Shown: positions 31,842 to 40,077, numbered from the stretch's first letter. The stretch: 40,090 bases of DNA from Caldimicrobium sp964595655 (GCA_964595655.1 CAZQQV010000005.1:1-40090); one strand, 5' to 3'. The notes: a model not told the origin generated them from the letters alone. Program-made: numbers and translations.

Positions 31842-33667
31842 AAAGAAAAAGAGTTAAACCAAAACTTAGGGAATCAGCCCTCATGGTTCTTCAGGCTCGT
31901 TATCTTGTGAGAGACGAGAATAATGAAATTATAGAGACCCCTCAGGGGCTTTTTGAAAGGGTTGCCTTGGCAATTTCAGAGGCGGAAAGAAACTTTCCCC
32001 GGTCAAAGGACAAAGCGGAATATTATGCCGAGAGATTTTATGAGCTTATGGCTTCTCTTGATTTTCTTCCCAATTCTCCCACACTTATGAATGCAGGAAG
32101 ACCCCTTGGACAGCTTTCAGCCTGCTTTGTTCTTCCCATTGAGGATTCCCTTGATTCCATCTTTGAGACCCTTAAGTATACTGCCCTTATTCATAAATCA
32201 GGTGGAGGAACGGGATTTAATTTTTCAAGGCTTCGCCCGAAAGGGGATGTAGTCTTTTCAACCTCGGGAGTGGCAAGTGGTCCTGTTTCTTTTATGAAGG
32301 TCTTTGATGCTGCAACTGAGGCCATAAAACAGGGCGGAAAAAGACGCGGGGCCAACATGGGCATTTTAAATGTGGATCATCCTGATATTGAAGAGTTCAT
32401 TACTGCAAAGAGTGACCCAAGGGCCCTTACCAATTTTAACATTTCTGTTGCCATAACTGATGCCTTCATGGAGGCTTTAAAAAAAGATGAAGATTTTCCT
32501 CTCATTAATCCCCGAACCGGAAAGATTGTAAGAAAAGTCTCAGCAAGAGCCCTATTTGAGCTCCTTTGTCAAAAGTCCTGGGAATCGGGAGATCCAGGGG
32601 TCATTTTTATTGATACTATCAATAGGTTTAATCCCACTCCTCATCTCGGAAAAATTGAAGCCACAAATCCTTGCGGAGAACAGCCCCTTTTACCTTATGA
32701 GTCCTGCAATCTCGGATCCATTAATCTTGCAAATTTTGTCAGCAATGGGGAGATTGACTGGGAAAGACTAAGAGAAACCGTTCATCTTGCTGTAAGATTT
32801 CTTGATGATGTAATAGAGGTAAATCGTTTCCCCATTCCTCAAATAGCCAAGATCACAAGCCTTAATAGAAAAATCGGTTTGGGGGTCATGGGTTTTGCTG
32901 ATATGTTGATAAAGCTAAGAATTGGATATGCAGAGGAGAGGGCAGTTTCTCTTGCTGAAAGGATAATGAGTTTTATATCTGAGGAATCCCTTAAGGCCTC
33001 AGCCATGCTTGCAGAAGAAAGGGGAAGTTTTCCTGCCTTTCCAGGAAGCCTCTGGGACAAAAGGGGATATCCTCCACTAAGAAATGCAACTACCACCACC
33101 ATTGCTCCCACTGGCACCCTTTCTTTAATTGCAGGTGTTTCTTCAAGTATTGAACCACTTTTTGGGATTTATTATGAAAGAAAAACTCTTGGAGGTGTCG
33201 TTATTAAGGAGTTTCATCCCCTCTTTGAAAGGGTTTTAGAGGAGGAGGGATATAAGGAGAGTGAAATTGAGGCTATTAAAGAAGAAGTGAAAGAAAAGGG
33301 GCTTATAAGTCAAATAGGCATTAAGGAAGAAATTAAAAAATTATTTCTCACCTCCTATGAGATACCGCCAGAAATTCATCTTTCCATACAAAGGGCTTTT
33401 CAGAAGTATACCCATAATGCCGTTTCAAAGACCATTAATCTTCCTGAGACGGCAACCCCTGAAGATACAAGAAAAATTTATCTTAAGGCCTTTGAATGGG
33501 GTCTAAAGGGGGTAACAGTTTATCGTTATGGTTCCAAGCCCGAGCAGGTGATTTACATAAGAGGTGGTGAGGCTGGAAAAATGGTTTGTCCTAAATGCGG
33601 TGAGGATCTTGAGGTTCATGGTTCCTGCCTGTTTTGCGGATCCTGTGGTTATGATAAATGTAATTGA
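31838..33667 (+). CDS. nrdJ: Adenosylcobalamin-dependent (class II) ribonucleotide reductase
   Basis: Reduces ribonucleotides to deoxyribonucleotides with a B12-derived thiyl radical, so it works with or without oxygen. Core motifs: PNSPTLMNAGRPLGQLSACF (first active-site Cys), KSGGGTGFNFSRLRPKGDVV, KQGGKRRGANMGILNVDHPD, ATNPCGEQPLLPYESCNLGS (N-x-C-x-E site) and ATTTTIAPTGTLSLIAGVSS. The C-terminus has a Cys-rich tail (CPKCGEDLEVHGSCLFCGSC), likely a zinc-binding/redox tail that regenerates the active-site disulphide. No N-terminal ATP-cone is evident. 609 residues. It overlaps the DUF6178-like gene by 4 bases. Confidence 0.95.
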   Translation: MKRKRVKPKLRESALMVLQARYLVRDENNEIIETPQGLFERVALAISEAERNFPRSKDKAEYYAERFYELMASLDFLPNSPTLMNAGRPLGQLSACFVLPIEDSLDSIFETLKYTALIHKSGGGTGFNFSRLRPKGDVVFSTSGVASGPVSFMKVFDAATEAIKQGGKRRGANMGILNVDHPDIEEFITAKSDPRALTNFNISVAITDAFMEALKKDEDFPLINPRTGKIVRKVSARALFELLCQKSWESGDPGVIFIDTINRFNPTPHLGKIEATNPCGEQPLLPYESCNLGSINLANFVSNGEIDWERLRETVHLAVRFLDDVIEVNRFPIPQIAKITSLNRKIGLGVMGFADMLIKLRIGYAEERAVSLAERIMSFISEESLKASAMLAEERGSFPAFPGSLWDKRGYPPLRNATTTTIAPTGTLSLIAGVSSSIEPLFGIYYERKTLGGVVIKEFHPLFERVLEEEGYKESEIEAIKEEVKEKGLISQIGIKEEIKKLFLTSYEIPPEIHLSIQRAFQKYTHNAVSKTINLPETATPEDTRKIYLKAFEWGLKGVTVYRYGSKPEQVIYIRGGEAGKMVCPKCGEDLEVHGSCLFCGSCGYDKCN

Positions 33668-33678
33668 GGAGGAGGGTC

Positions 33679-34971
33679 TTGAGAGAAATTAAAATTGCCC
33701 TTTTGGGATTCGGAACTGTTGGCCAGGGGGTATATGAACTTCTTCAAAAAAATAAAGATATTTTTGAAGAAAAGCTTGGCATAAAGATTACTGTTAAAAA
33801 GATTTTGGTTAGAGATGTAAAGAAAAAAAGGGAGGTTAAAGCTCCTTCGGAAGTATTTACCACTAATTTTGAGGAAATTTTAGCTGATAAGGAAATAGCC
33901 GTTGTTTGTGAACTTATGGGAGGAATTGAACCTGCAAAAGGCTATGTTCTTTCTGCTCTCTCCAGAGGGAAACAGGTTGTTACTGCCAATAAAGCTATCC
34001 TTGCTGAATATGGAGATGAGATTTTTGATGAGGCAAGAAAGAATGGGGCCTTCCTTGGGTTTGAGGCTTCTGTTGGAGGAGGAATACCAATTATTAAAAC
34101 CCTAAATGAAGCCTTAATCGGAAACAGAATTGAAAGGATAACTGGAATTATAAACGGAACCACCAATTATATTTTAACGAAAATGCTTGAACAAAATTTA
34201 TCCTTTGAGAGAGCCCTTGAGGAAGCGAAAGCTAAGGGATATGCTGAGGCTGATCCAAGTCTTGATCTGAAAGGATATGATTCAGCTCACAAACTTTCTA
34301 TTCTTGCAAGTCTTTCCTTTGGCAGTTTTATACCCTTTAAGAAGGTTTATGTTGAGGGTATAGAAAACATTGATCTTATGGATTTAAAATTTGCCAAATC
34401 CTTTGGATATATTATAAAACTAATTGCAGAGGCAAAGAAAGATAAAGATAAAGTGGAGGTAAGGGTTCATCCAGCGCTTCTTCCTGAAAATCATATCTTG
34501 ACTTCTGTGAGATTAAATTATAATGCTATTTTTATAAAGGGAGATTTTGTGGGTGAAATCCTTTTATATGGACTTGGTGCCGGAAAGGAGCCTACAGCAA
34601 GCGCAGTAGTGGGAGATATAGTTTCAGCCATTGAATATCTCTTTTCTAAAAAAAGCCCTCTTATTCCTTATCCTTCAATAAATGAAGGTGTTAAAATTAA
34701 ACCTATGAAAGATTGTGTATTCAAGTATTATTTTCGTTTTTCTGCCATTGATAGGCCTGGAGTTCTTTCAAAAATCTCCGGTATTTTGGGAAAATACGGA
34801 ATTAGTATTGCCTCGGTTGTTCAGATAGGAAGACAGAAGAAAAAGGGAGCTGTGCCTATTGTTATGCTAACTCACGAAGCAAAGGAAGAAAGAGTTGAAA
34901 AGGCTCTGGAAGAGATTAATACCCTTGATGTATTAAAAGGAGAAACTAAAAGATTACGGATAATTGAATGA
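33679..34971 (+). CDS. hom: Homoserine dehydrogenase
   Basis: Reduces aspartate semialdehyde to homoserine for threonine and methionine. N-terminal Rossmann motif ALLGFGTVGQGVYELL, VVTANKAILAEYGDEIFDEA, FEASVGGGIPIIKTLNEALI and IINGTTNYILTKM are diagnostic; KGYAEADPSLDLKGYDSAHK carries catalytic Lys/Asp/Glu residues. A C-terminal ACT domain (SAIDRPGVLSKISGILGKYG) suggests feedback control by threonine. The start is the TTG at 33679, which has AGGAGGAGGG just upstream; a TTG at 33664 would overlap that site. 430 residues. Confidence 0.96.
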   Translation: MREIKIALLGFGTVGQGVYELLQKNKDIFEEKLGIKITVKKILVRDVKKKREVKAPSEVFTTNFEEILADKEIAVVCELMGGIEPAKGYVLSALSRGKQVVTANKAILAEYGDEIFDEARKNGAFLGFEASVGGGIPIIKTLNEALIGNRIERITGIINGTTNYILTKMLEQNLSFERALEEAKAKGYAEADPSLDLKGYDSAHKLSILASLSFGSFIPFKKVYVEGIENIDLMDLKFAKSFGYIIKLIAEAKKDKDKVEVRVHPALLPENHILTSVRLNYNAIFIKGDFVGEILLYGLGAGKEPTASAVVGDIVSAIEYLFSKKSPLIPYPSINEGVKIKPMKDCVFKYYFRFSAIDRPGVLSKISGILGKYGISIASVVQIGRQKKKGAVPIVMLTHEAKEERVEKALEEINTLDVLKGETKRLRIIE

Positions 34972-34989
34972 AAATATAAGGAGAGATCC

Positions 34990-35469
34990 ATGATAATTTT
35001 GATCAGCCGAGGAAGTTATGAAATTGTTGAAAAAAAGCCCTTTGTTTTGAAAAGTGAAATTCTCGGTTCAGGGATTGCAGTAGGATTTATTAATAAGGAA
35101 AAGGGGATTTTTGGTCTTTTTTCTTACATATTTCCCTATAGAGAAAATGATATAGAACTTGATGAGGGTATCCTTTATTCTGGTGAAACTCTGTTTAACA
35201 TCCTTCAGACCGAATTGGAAAAGAGAAACCTTGATCTTGAATCTACAAGCTGGATTTTGGTAGGGGCTTCTAAATATAGAGGAGGAATACCTTTTTTTGA
35301 TTTGCCAGAAAAAAATCTAAAGGTGGCTGAGAGTTGGTTTAAGAGAAATAAACTATGGGAAAAGGTTATTAAAAAAATAGAGGAGCCCTCTCCTTTGCAG
35401 CTTGAGGTAAATGGCAAAGAGGGATATTTTGAGATAAAGATTAAAAATAGGGTGGAAAGATATGAGTGA
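34990..35469 (+). CDS. CheD-like protein lacking catalytic Cys and His
   Basis: 159 residues, cytoplasmic. The fold pattern follows chemoreceptor glutamine deamidase CheD: GSYEIVEKKPFVLKSEILGS followed by GIAVGFINKEKGIFGLFSYI, then WILVGASKY and a late NLKVAESWFKRNKLW. Aligned by eye with Thermotoga CheD from memory, the catalytic Cys27 position is Gly28, His44 is Ser45 and Thr21 is Ser22. Deamidase activity should be lost, while the binding surface used for CheC/receptors may remain. It ends 8 bases inside the HDOD gene and follows hom by 18 bases with GGAGAG as ribosome site. No other chemotaxis gene is in the window. The family call is mine by eye and deserves a profile search. Confidence 0.62.
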   Translation: MIILISRGSYEIVEKKPFVLKSEILGSGIAVGFINKEKGIFGLFSYIFPYRENDIELDEGILYSGETLFNILQTELEKRNLDLESTSWILVGASKYRGGIPFFDLPEKNLKVAESWFKRNKLWEKVIKKIEEPSPLQLEVNGKEGYFEIKIKNRVERYE

Positions 35470-36316
35470 ATTTATTTTAGAGAGAATTTTTGAAAAAATT
35501 GATACCCTACCTCCCTTTCCGAAAACAGCTCAGCGGGCCCTTGAACTTTTAAGAGAAGAGGATGTTAATTATAAAGAATTGGAAGAGATTATCAAAACTG
35601 ATCCAGTTATTGCAGCAAATTTTTTAAAACTGGTTAATTCTGCTGCCTTTTCTTTGCCCCAAAAGGTTGACTCCCTTTTTAAGGCCTTTATGATCCTTGG
35701 AACAGAACAAATAAAATTGATTCTTCTTGCAGCAGTTGCAGGCAAATATTTTTCAAAGGATCTTACTGGTTATGGGGTAAGTGCTAAAGACATTTGGGTG
35801 CACTCCATTATCTGCGGAATCATTTCTGAAGAAATAGCCCAAATGATCAATCTCCCTGTTGAGAAGCGGGAAAGCTTATACTTTGCTTCGCTTTTGCATG
35901 ATTTGGGTAAAATCGTTCTGGATTTATATACCTATCTTCAAGCACAAAAGTTTTATGAGTTCATGGAGAGAAACCCTGAAGATACCTTTATGCAGATTGA
36001 GTGGCTTGCTGTGGGAGTAGATCATGGCATGGTGGGTGGTTACTTACTTAAAAAATGGGAATTTCCAAGTGATATTTACTTTGCCATCAGGGCCCATCAT
36101 GATCCAGATTTGATGATCCAGGGAAAAATTTCAGCTATAGTGGCTTTATCTAATATACTTGCAAACATGCTTGGTTTCACCGGAGGGATGGATGCCTTTA
36201 ATTATTACTTACCTACCAATCTTTTGGAAGTCATCGAAATCAAAAAAGAGGCCATTGAAAAAATTCTTCCAAGAATTTACAAAAGAGCTCTTTTAATAGA
36301 AAAATTTTTAGGTTAA
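35462..36316 (+). CDS. HDOD-domain signalling protein
   Basis: 284 residues, entirely an HDOD domain. Hallmarks: IDTLPPFPKTAQRALELLRE, IIKTDPVIAANFLKLVNSAA, AFMILGTEQIKLILLAAVAG, VHSIICGIISEEIAQM and FASLLHDLGKIVLDLY, then VGVDHGMVGGYLLKKWEFPS and AIRAHHDPD. His-Asp of the HD motif is retained (LLHDLGK), along with later His residues, so metal binding is possible, although most HDOD proteins are regulatory rather than hydrolytic. HDOD proteins connect to chemotaxis, motility and c-di-GMP signalling in several bacteria. Overlap of 8 bases with the CheD-like gene suggests the two act together. Confidence 0.9.
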   Translation: MSEFILERIFEKIDTLPPFPKTAQRALELLREEDVNYKELEEIIKTDPVIAANFLKLVNSAAFSLPQKVDSLFKAFMILGTEQIKLILLAAVAGKYFSKDLTGYGVSAKDIWVHSIICGIISEEIAQMINLPVEKRESLYFASLLHDLGKIVLDLYTYLQAQKFYEFMERNPEDTFMQIEWLAVGVDHGMVGGYLLKKWEFPSDIYFAIRAHHDPDLMIQGKISAIVALSNILANMLGFTGGMDAFNYYLPTNLLEVIEIKKEAIEKILPRIYKRALLIEKFLG

Positions 36317-36319
36317 ATA

Positions 36320-36352
36320 GCTTTAAAATCCAAAAGCTTCTCAATTTTTTTA
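36320..36352 (+). terminator. Weak hairpin and T-run after the HDOD gene
   Basis: AGCTTT (36320-36325) can pair with AAAGCT (36334-36339), followed five bases later by a T-run (36346-36352). The stem is short and the T-run is not immediate, so termination is uncertain. It lies between the HDOD stop and the next promoter. Confidence 0.3.
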
Positions 36353-36361
36353 AAATTCCCC

Positions 36362-36390
36362 TTGACTTTTTCTTGAATTTAAGGTATAAA
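36362..36390 (+). promoter_or_regulatory. Promoter of the LysM/NlpC-P60 gene
   Basis: TTGACT (36362-36367), 17-base spacer, TATAAA (36385-36390): a strong sigma-70-type pair. The predicted start near 36397 gives a leader of about 24 bases with no evident ribosome site before the ATG at 36421. Confidence 0.65.
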
Positions 36391-36420
36391 AAGATCAAAA
36401 AAATTTATTTTTAAGCAAAA

Positions 36421-37953
36421 ATGAAAGAAAAACCCTTCAGATATAAAATTCTCTTTTTTCTTTTATCTTTTTTAATCTTATTTTCTGCAAAATTTCCTAA
36501 CCATGCTCAGGCTAAAGTAAAAAAGGTTAAAAAGGCTCATTCTCAAAGCAGGGTTCAAAACAAAGTTTATACTGTAAAGAAGGGTGATAATCTGTGGGAG
36601 ATTGCTAAAAGGTTTAGAGTTGATGTTGAGGAGCTGAAAAGAATTAATGGCCTAAAGGGAACCGATTTAAAACCAGGGCAAAAACTCAAGATACCAGGTG
36701 CTTCTGCCAAAGTTGAGACCTCTGACGCACCTAAGGTAGATTATCTTACTTATAGAATAAAAAAGGGAGATACTCTCTTTAGTATAGCAAAGAAGCATGG
36801 AGTTTCTGTTGAAGAAATCATAAAAATTAACGGAGTTTCCTCGCACAGTTTAAAAGTGGGGCAGGTTATAAAGATTCCTGTTAGGTCTCAAAGGAATGAG
36901 GAAGTGGTTCTTGCCTCAAAGCCCTCTATAGAAGAAACAAAATCATTAAAGACAGGGGAAAGGTTAACTCAAGGGGAAACAAAAGGAGAGGCTAAAAAAA
37001 TTTATCACAAAGTTAAAAGGGGAGAAACTATTTTTAGAATTGCCCGTCTTTACAATACTACTGTTGAGGAGATAAGGAGGCTTAATCAATTAAAAAGCCA
37101 TAAGTTAAAGGTAGGTCAGCTTTTATTGGTTAGTATTCAAAATCCCTCAAGGGAAGATGAGTCTCAAGGAAATTACAAATATCACATTGTTCAGGAGGGG
37201 GAAACTCTTTATAGAATTTCATTGATGTATAATGTGCCCCTTGAGGTTTTAAAAGAGGTTAACCATTTGGAAAGTAATATTTTATATGTGGGTCAAAAAT
37301 TAAAAATTCCTGTGGCCTATCTTGAGAGGGAAGCACCCTTTGTTCTTGAGAAACCGAAAGGGCTTTCCTATGAGAGAGAGGATACTTTATCTCAAAAATT
37401 TGAAAAGAATTTACTTCCCAAAAAGGATATACTTACCCCTTCCATGTTGAGTAAAGAGGAGGAAAAGGCACTTAAGCAGAAATTTCTTGAAATTTCTCTG
37501 AATTTCGCTGATCAGAGGTATCGTATTGGTGGCAATGGAAATGGTTATCTGGATTGTTCTGCCTTTGTAAAGCTTGTGTATGAGGCCTTTGGAATAAAGC
37601 TTCCAAGAAGCTCGATGGAGCAATATCAAGTGGGTGTACCTGTGGAGAAAGAGGAATTAATCCCAGGGGATCTTGTCTTCTTTAAAACCAGGGGAAATAG
37701 AATTTCCCATGTGGGAATTTATATAGGTGATAAACGCTTTATTCATATTTCTTCGTCACGAAAAAGGGTAGCCATTGACTCTTTGGATGATCCCTATTTT
37801 AAGGAGCGCTATGTGGGAGCCAAAAGAGTCCTCAATGGTGAGGTTTATGAATATTTTCAGGAGTACCTAAATAAAGAAAACAAAGAAACCAAAAGAAAAA
37901 AGGAAAATAAAGAGGTTAAGAGCGAAGAAGTTCTTCCTGAAGTAAATATTTAG
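36421..37953 (+). CDS. Four-LysM NlpC/P60 peptidoglycan hydrolase
   Basis: 510 residues, exported. The N-terminal segment ILFFLLSFLILFSAKFPNHA is a signal peptide or anchor. Four LysM repeats follow at about residues 50-92, 111-153, 195-237 and 254-297, each with the Y-x-VKKGD-x-L start and a GQ-x-KIP end (third repeat ends GQLLLV). The C-terminal NlpC/P60 domain (about 350-475) has YLDCSAFVKLVYEAFGIKLP with catalytic Cys379, RISHVGIYIGD with His430 and FIHISSS with His442. Role: cut peptide stems in the cell wall, anchored by LysM. A long Lys/Glu-rich tail follows. The last 38 bases overlap the convergent siroheme-protein gene. Confidence 0.93.
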   Translation: MKEKPFRYKILFFLLSFLILFSAKFPNHAQAKVKKVKKAHSQSRVQNKVYTVKKGDNLWEIAKRFRVDVEELKRINGLKGTDLKPGQKLKIPGASAKVETSDAPKVDYLTYRIKKGDTLFSIAKKHGVSVEEIIKINGVSSHSLKVGQVIKIPVRSQRNEEVVLASKPSIEETKSLKTGERLTQGETKGEAKKIYHKVKRGETIFRIARLYNTTVEEIRRLNQLKSHKLKVGQLLLVSIQNPSREDESQGNYKYHIVQEGETLYRISLMYNVPLEVLKEVNHLESNILYVGQKLKIPVAYLEREAPFVLEKPKGLSYEREDTLSQKFEKNLLPKKDILTPSMLSKEEEKALKQKFLEISLNFADQRYRIGGNGNGYLDCSAFVKLVYEAFGIKLPRSSMEQYQVGVPVEKEELIPGDLVFFKTRGNRISHVGIYIGDKRFIHISSSRKRVAIDSLDDPYFKERYVGAKRVLNGEVYEYFQEYLNKENKETKRKKENKEVKSEEVLPEVNI

Positions 37954-38722
37954 CCTTATCCCAGCCTAATCTTTCAATAATTTTTCCTAAGCGTTCTCCC
38001 TTTTGGTTGTATTTTTTGTAGAAGGAGAGAACCTTTTTTAGAAGTAAAGGCACCTCTTCTTCTTTGGCAAGGCACCAAAATGTGGCAAGCCTTGGATGTC
38101 TTCCAAGCTTTCCGCCAAGGTAGATTTTATAGCCTTTAAAGCCTTCAAAAAGAGCATCTTCAGGGCAAATTTTAACGCAAGATCCGCAGCCCACACACTT
38201 TTCCGCGTCTATAAAGGGTCCGTTTTCAGTAAGAGTTATAGCCTCTTCTTCACAGGTCTCTACACAGGATCCGCAAAAGGAGCAGGCCTTGGGATTAACC
38301 TCAGGTATAAGCACTCCGTGTAAGGCAAAATCGGTGATATGAATTTGGGAGCAGGCATTGGGACACTCAGAAAGGCCTACTTTAAATTTGTGATGAGCCT
38401 TAAGGGGGCCTTTCACCTTTTCTTTCAAAAATTCCGATATCCCTTCAGCTTCGAGGATTTCTTCAATTTTTTTTAAAAGCATCTCTGAGGAAGAAATAGC
38501 ATTGGGACAGGAATTTACACCAAAACACCCTGTGACCTCATATCCCCTTTCAGCTTGGGACATCTTTTCAAGGAGAGCATCTTTTGCCGAAAGAAAGGCC
38601 TCCAAGGTCACCTTTTTATGCCCCTTGGAGGAAAGATATTTCTCTACCTCTCTTTTAACCTTTCCTCTAACAAAAAAGGGAATCTTTTTAAGATATTCCT
38701 CTGCCTCTCTTTCCCATTCCAT
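37916..38722 (-). CDS. Siroheme/4Fe-4S reductase-like protein fused to two ferredoxin clusters
   Basis: 268 residues in three parts. Residues 1-45 (WEREAEEYLKKIPFFVRGKV) resemble the small PCP_red domain of light-independent protochlorophyllide reductase. Residues 60-125 carry the siroheme/4Fe-4S site of nitrite/sulfite reductases: Cys66-x5-Cys72 in TGCFGVNSC and Cys120-x3-Cys124 in LSECPNACSQ. Residues 147-186 hold two 4Fe-4S ferredoxin clusters: Cys147, 150, 153, 157 and Cys176, 179, 182, 186. It is half the size of a normal sulfite or nitrite reductase subunit, so it may be a small anaerobic sulfite-reductase-like protein or an electron-transfer relative. Last gene of the redox operon; its end overlaps the LysM gene antisense. 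Confidence 0.82.
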   Translation of the reverse strand: MEWEREAEEYLKKIPFFVRGKVKREVEKYLSSKGHKKVTLEAFLSAKDALLEKMSQAERGYEVTGCFGVNSCPNAISSSEMLLKKIEEILEAEGISEFLKEKVKGPLKAHHKFKVGLSECPNACSQIHITDFALHGVLIPEVNPKACSFCGSCVETCEEEAITLTENGPFIDAEKCVGCGSCVKICPEDALFEGFKGYKIYLGGKLGRHPRLATFWCLAKEEEVPLLLKKVLSFYKKYNQKGERLGKIIERLGWDKAKYLLQEELLRS

Positions 38723-38725
38723 ACC

Positions 38726-39466
38726 TTACAAAACCTCCTCTGAAAGTACTTCACCTTTTATACTAATGGTATAAACTTTAAAAGATAAATCCTTTTTAGC
38801 AAGTTTTCTTGCCTCATTCAAAATATAAATAAGTCCTCTACAGCAGGGAACTTCCATAATGGCCACTTCAACGCCCTTTATGGGAACCTCTGAAAAAATC
38901 TCTGCAAATTTTTCAATGTAAAGTTCTGCAGGATCAAATTTGGGGCATCCTATCATGATTTTTCTATCTGGAAGTAAATCAAGGTGAAGCTTAGGATAGG
39001 CAACAGCTACACAATCTGCGCAAACAAGAAGATTTGCCTCTCTCAAAAAGGGAGCCTTTGCAGGAATGAGCCTTATCTGCACAGGCCAGTGAGAAAGGGC
39101 TGAAGCTATTTCACCCTTAAATTCTTTAGTTTCCTGAGGAGTGAGTTCTCTCAACTGATGAGAGGGGCATCCACAGGCAAGTTGAGACATCTCAGAGGAT
39201 TTAAACTGACTTTCTTTTAATTTTTTGAGGTGTTCTTTTGCTTTCTCTTCGTCAAATTCTTCAGCCTCTTTTTCTACAATCTTTAAAGCCCCTGTGGGGC
39301 ACTCACCAATACAGGCCCCAAGGCCATCACAATAAACCTCACTAATAAGCCTTGCTTTACCATCAATAATGGCAAGAGCCCCTTCAGCACAGGCTACAAC
39401 ACACTTTCCACAACCATTGCAAAGCTCTTCATCAATCTCAATAATTTTTCTTTTAATCTTGGCCAT
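38726..39466 (-). CDS. Two-cluster ferredoxin-like protein with Cys-rich C-terminal domain
   Basis: 246 residues. The N-terminus has one regular 4Fe-4S motif (Cys16, 19, 22, 26 in ELCNGCGKCVVACAEG) and a second, divergent one (Cys46, 52, 56 in YCDGLGACIGECPTG) that lacks one usual Cys. The C-terminal domain (about 95-246) has LACGCPSHQ, LLVCADCVAVAYP, IMIGCPKFDP and MEVPCCRGL, further Cys that could bind metal. From memory, proteins of this kind sit beside hybrid-cluster protein genes in anaerobes. Likely cytoplasmic electron carrier or sensor of redox or nitrosative state. It is 3 bases before the siroheme gene and 19 after the zinc-ribbon gene. Confidence 0.8.
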   Translation of the reverse strand: MAKIKRKIIEIDEELCNGCGKCVVACAEGALAIIDGKARLISEVYCDGLGACIGECPTGALKIVEKEAEEFDEEKAKEHLKKLKESQFKSSEMSQLACGCPSHQLRELTPQETKEFKGEIASALSHWPVQIRLIPAKAPFLREANLLVCADCVAVAYPKLHLDLLPDRKIMIGCPKFDPAELYIEKFAEIFSEVPIKGVEVAIMEVPCCRGLIYILNEARKLAKKDLSFKVYTISIKGEVLSEEVL

Positions 39467-39485
39467 ACCTCCCTTCTCCTCCTTT

Positions 39486-40013
39486 TTATTTTAAAAGTTC
39501 TTTAATTAACTCTTCAATGGTCAAACCTTTTTGATAACCTTTGAGGGTAATTTTTATTTCCTCCCAGAGGGTCTCAGGAAGACCAGCCTTTTTATAAAGG
39601 TTTTCCCGTTCTTCTGGAGAAAGATAGTAAAAAAGTAAGAGAAGAAGTTTAGTTCCAGGAGAGCTCTCTCTTTCTTTTAGAATTTTCTCAAGGGTTTCAA
39701 CTCCCCTTTGAATTTCAAAATAAAAATCCCTTGGAAGCATCTCCTCAAGAAGATTTAGAATTCTTGATTTTAAGAGATTTGCCTTCTCGCGAATAAGCTC
39801 AGGGGGGAGTTCTCCCAGGCATACCTCGGCATACTTACAATAGGCAGCACAGCCAAAATCAAGCCTGGGATTGGGGATAACCTTTTTGCAGGAGGGGCAT
39901 TTTCTCGTAGTGTCATCTTTAAAAAATTCCACCCTCTCCCCACAAAAGGGGCAACTTATTTCAAATATGGCGTCTTCCTTCCAGTATCTCCAATCCTGTC
40001 CCGGGCATCTCAT
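39486..40013 (-). CDS. Zinc-ribbon protein with degenerate HD-like C-terminus
   Basis: 175 residues. The N-terminus MRCPGQDWRYWKEDAIFEIS leads into a zinc ribbon (Cys21, 24, 39, 42: CPFCG and CPSCK) and a further Cys cluster (Cys55, 59, 65 in GCAAYCKYAEVCLGE). In homologues I recall, this unit precedes an HD phosphohydrolase domain. Here the C-terminal 100 residues (LPRDFYFEIQRGVETLEKIL, TKLLLLLFYYLSPEERENLY) have the helical layout but no His-Asp pair, so phosphohydrolase activity seems lost. It heads the redox operon; AAGGAGG lies 6-7 bases upstream of its ATG. Family assignment from memory, moderate confidence. Confidence 0.68.
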   Translation of the reverse strand: MRCPGQDWRYWKEDAIFEISCPFCGERVEFFKDDTTRKCPSCKKVIPNPRLDFGCAAYCKYAEVCLGELPPELIREKANLLKSRILNLLEEMLPRDFYFEIQRGVETLEKILKERESSPGTKLLLLLFYYLSPEERENLYKKAGLPETLWEEIKITLKGYQKGLTIEELIKELLK

Positions 40014-40063
40014 TTTGGAAACCTCCTTCTTTTTTAATTTAATTACTTTATTAAATTTTATAA

Positions 40064-40077
40064 TTGATTTAGGTCAA
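40064..40077. promoter_or_regulatory. FNR/HcpR-like operator upstream of redox operon
   Basis: TTGATTTAGGTCAA is a 5-4-5 near-palindrome; read from the operon's strand it is TTGACCTAAATCAA. It fits the CRP/FNR-family consensus (TTGAT-N4-ATCAA) and is close to the TTGAC-N4-GTCAA box described for HcpR of sulfate reducers. It is 50 bases upstream of the first gene. On the minus strand TTGACC can also be read as a -35 with TTAATA 17 bases on, so the box would overlap the promoter. The operon's Fe-S and siroheme genes agree with such control. Confidence 0.55.
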
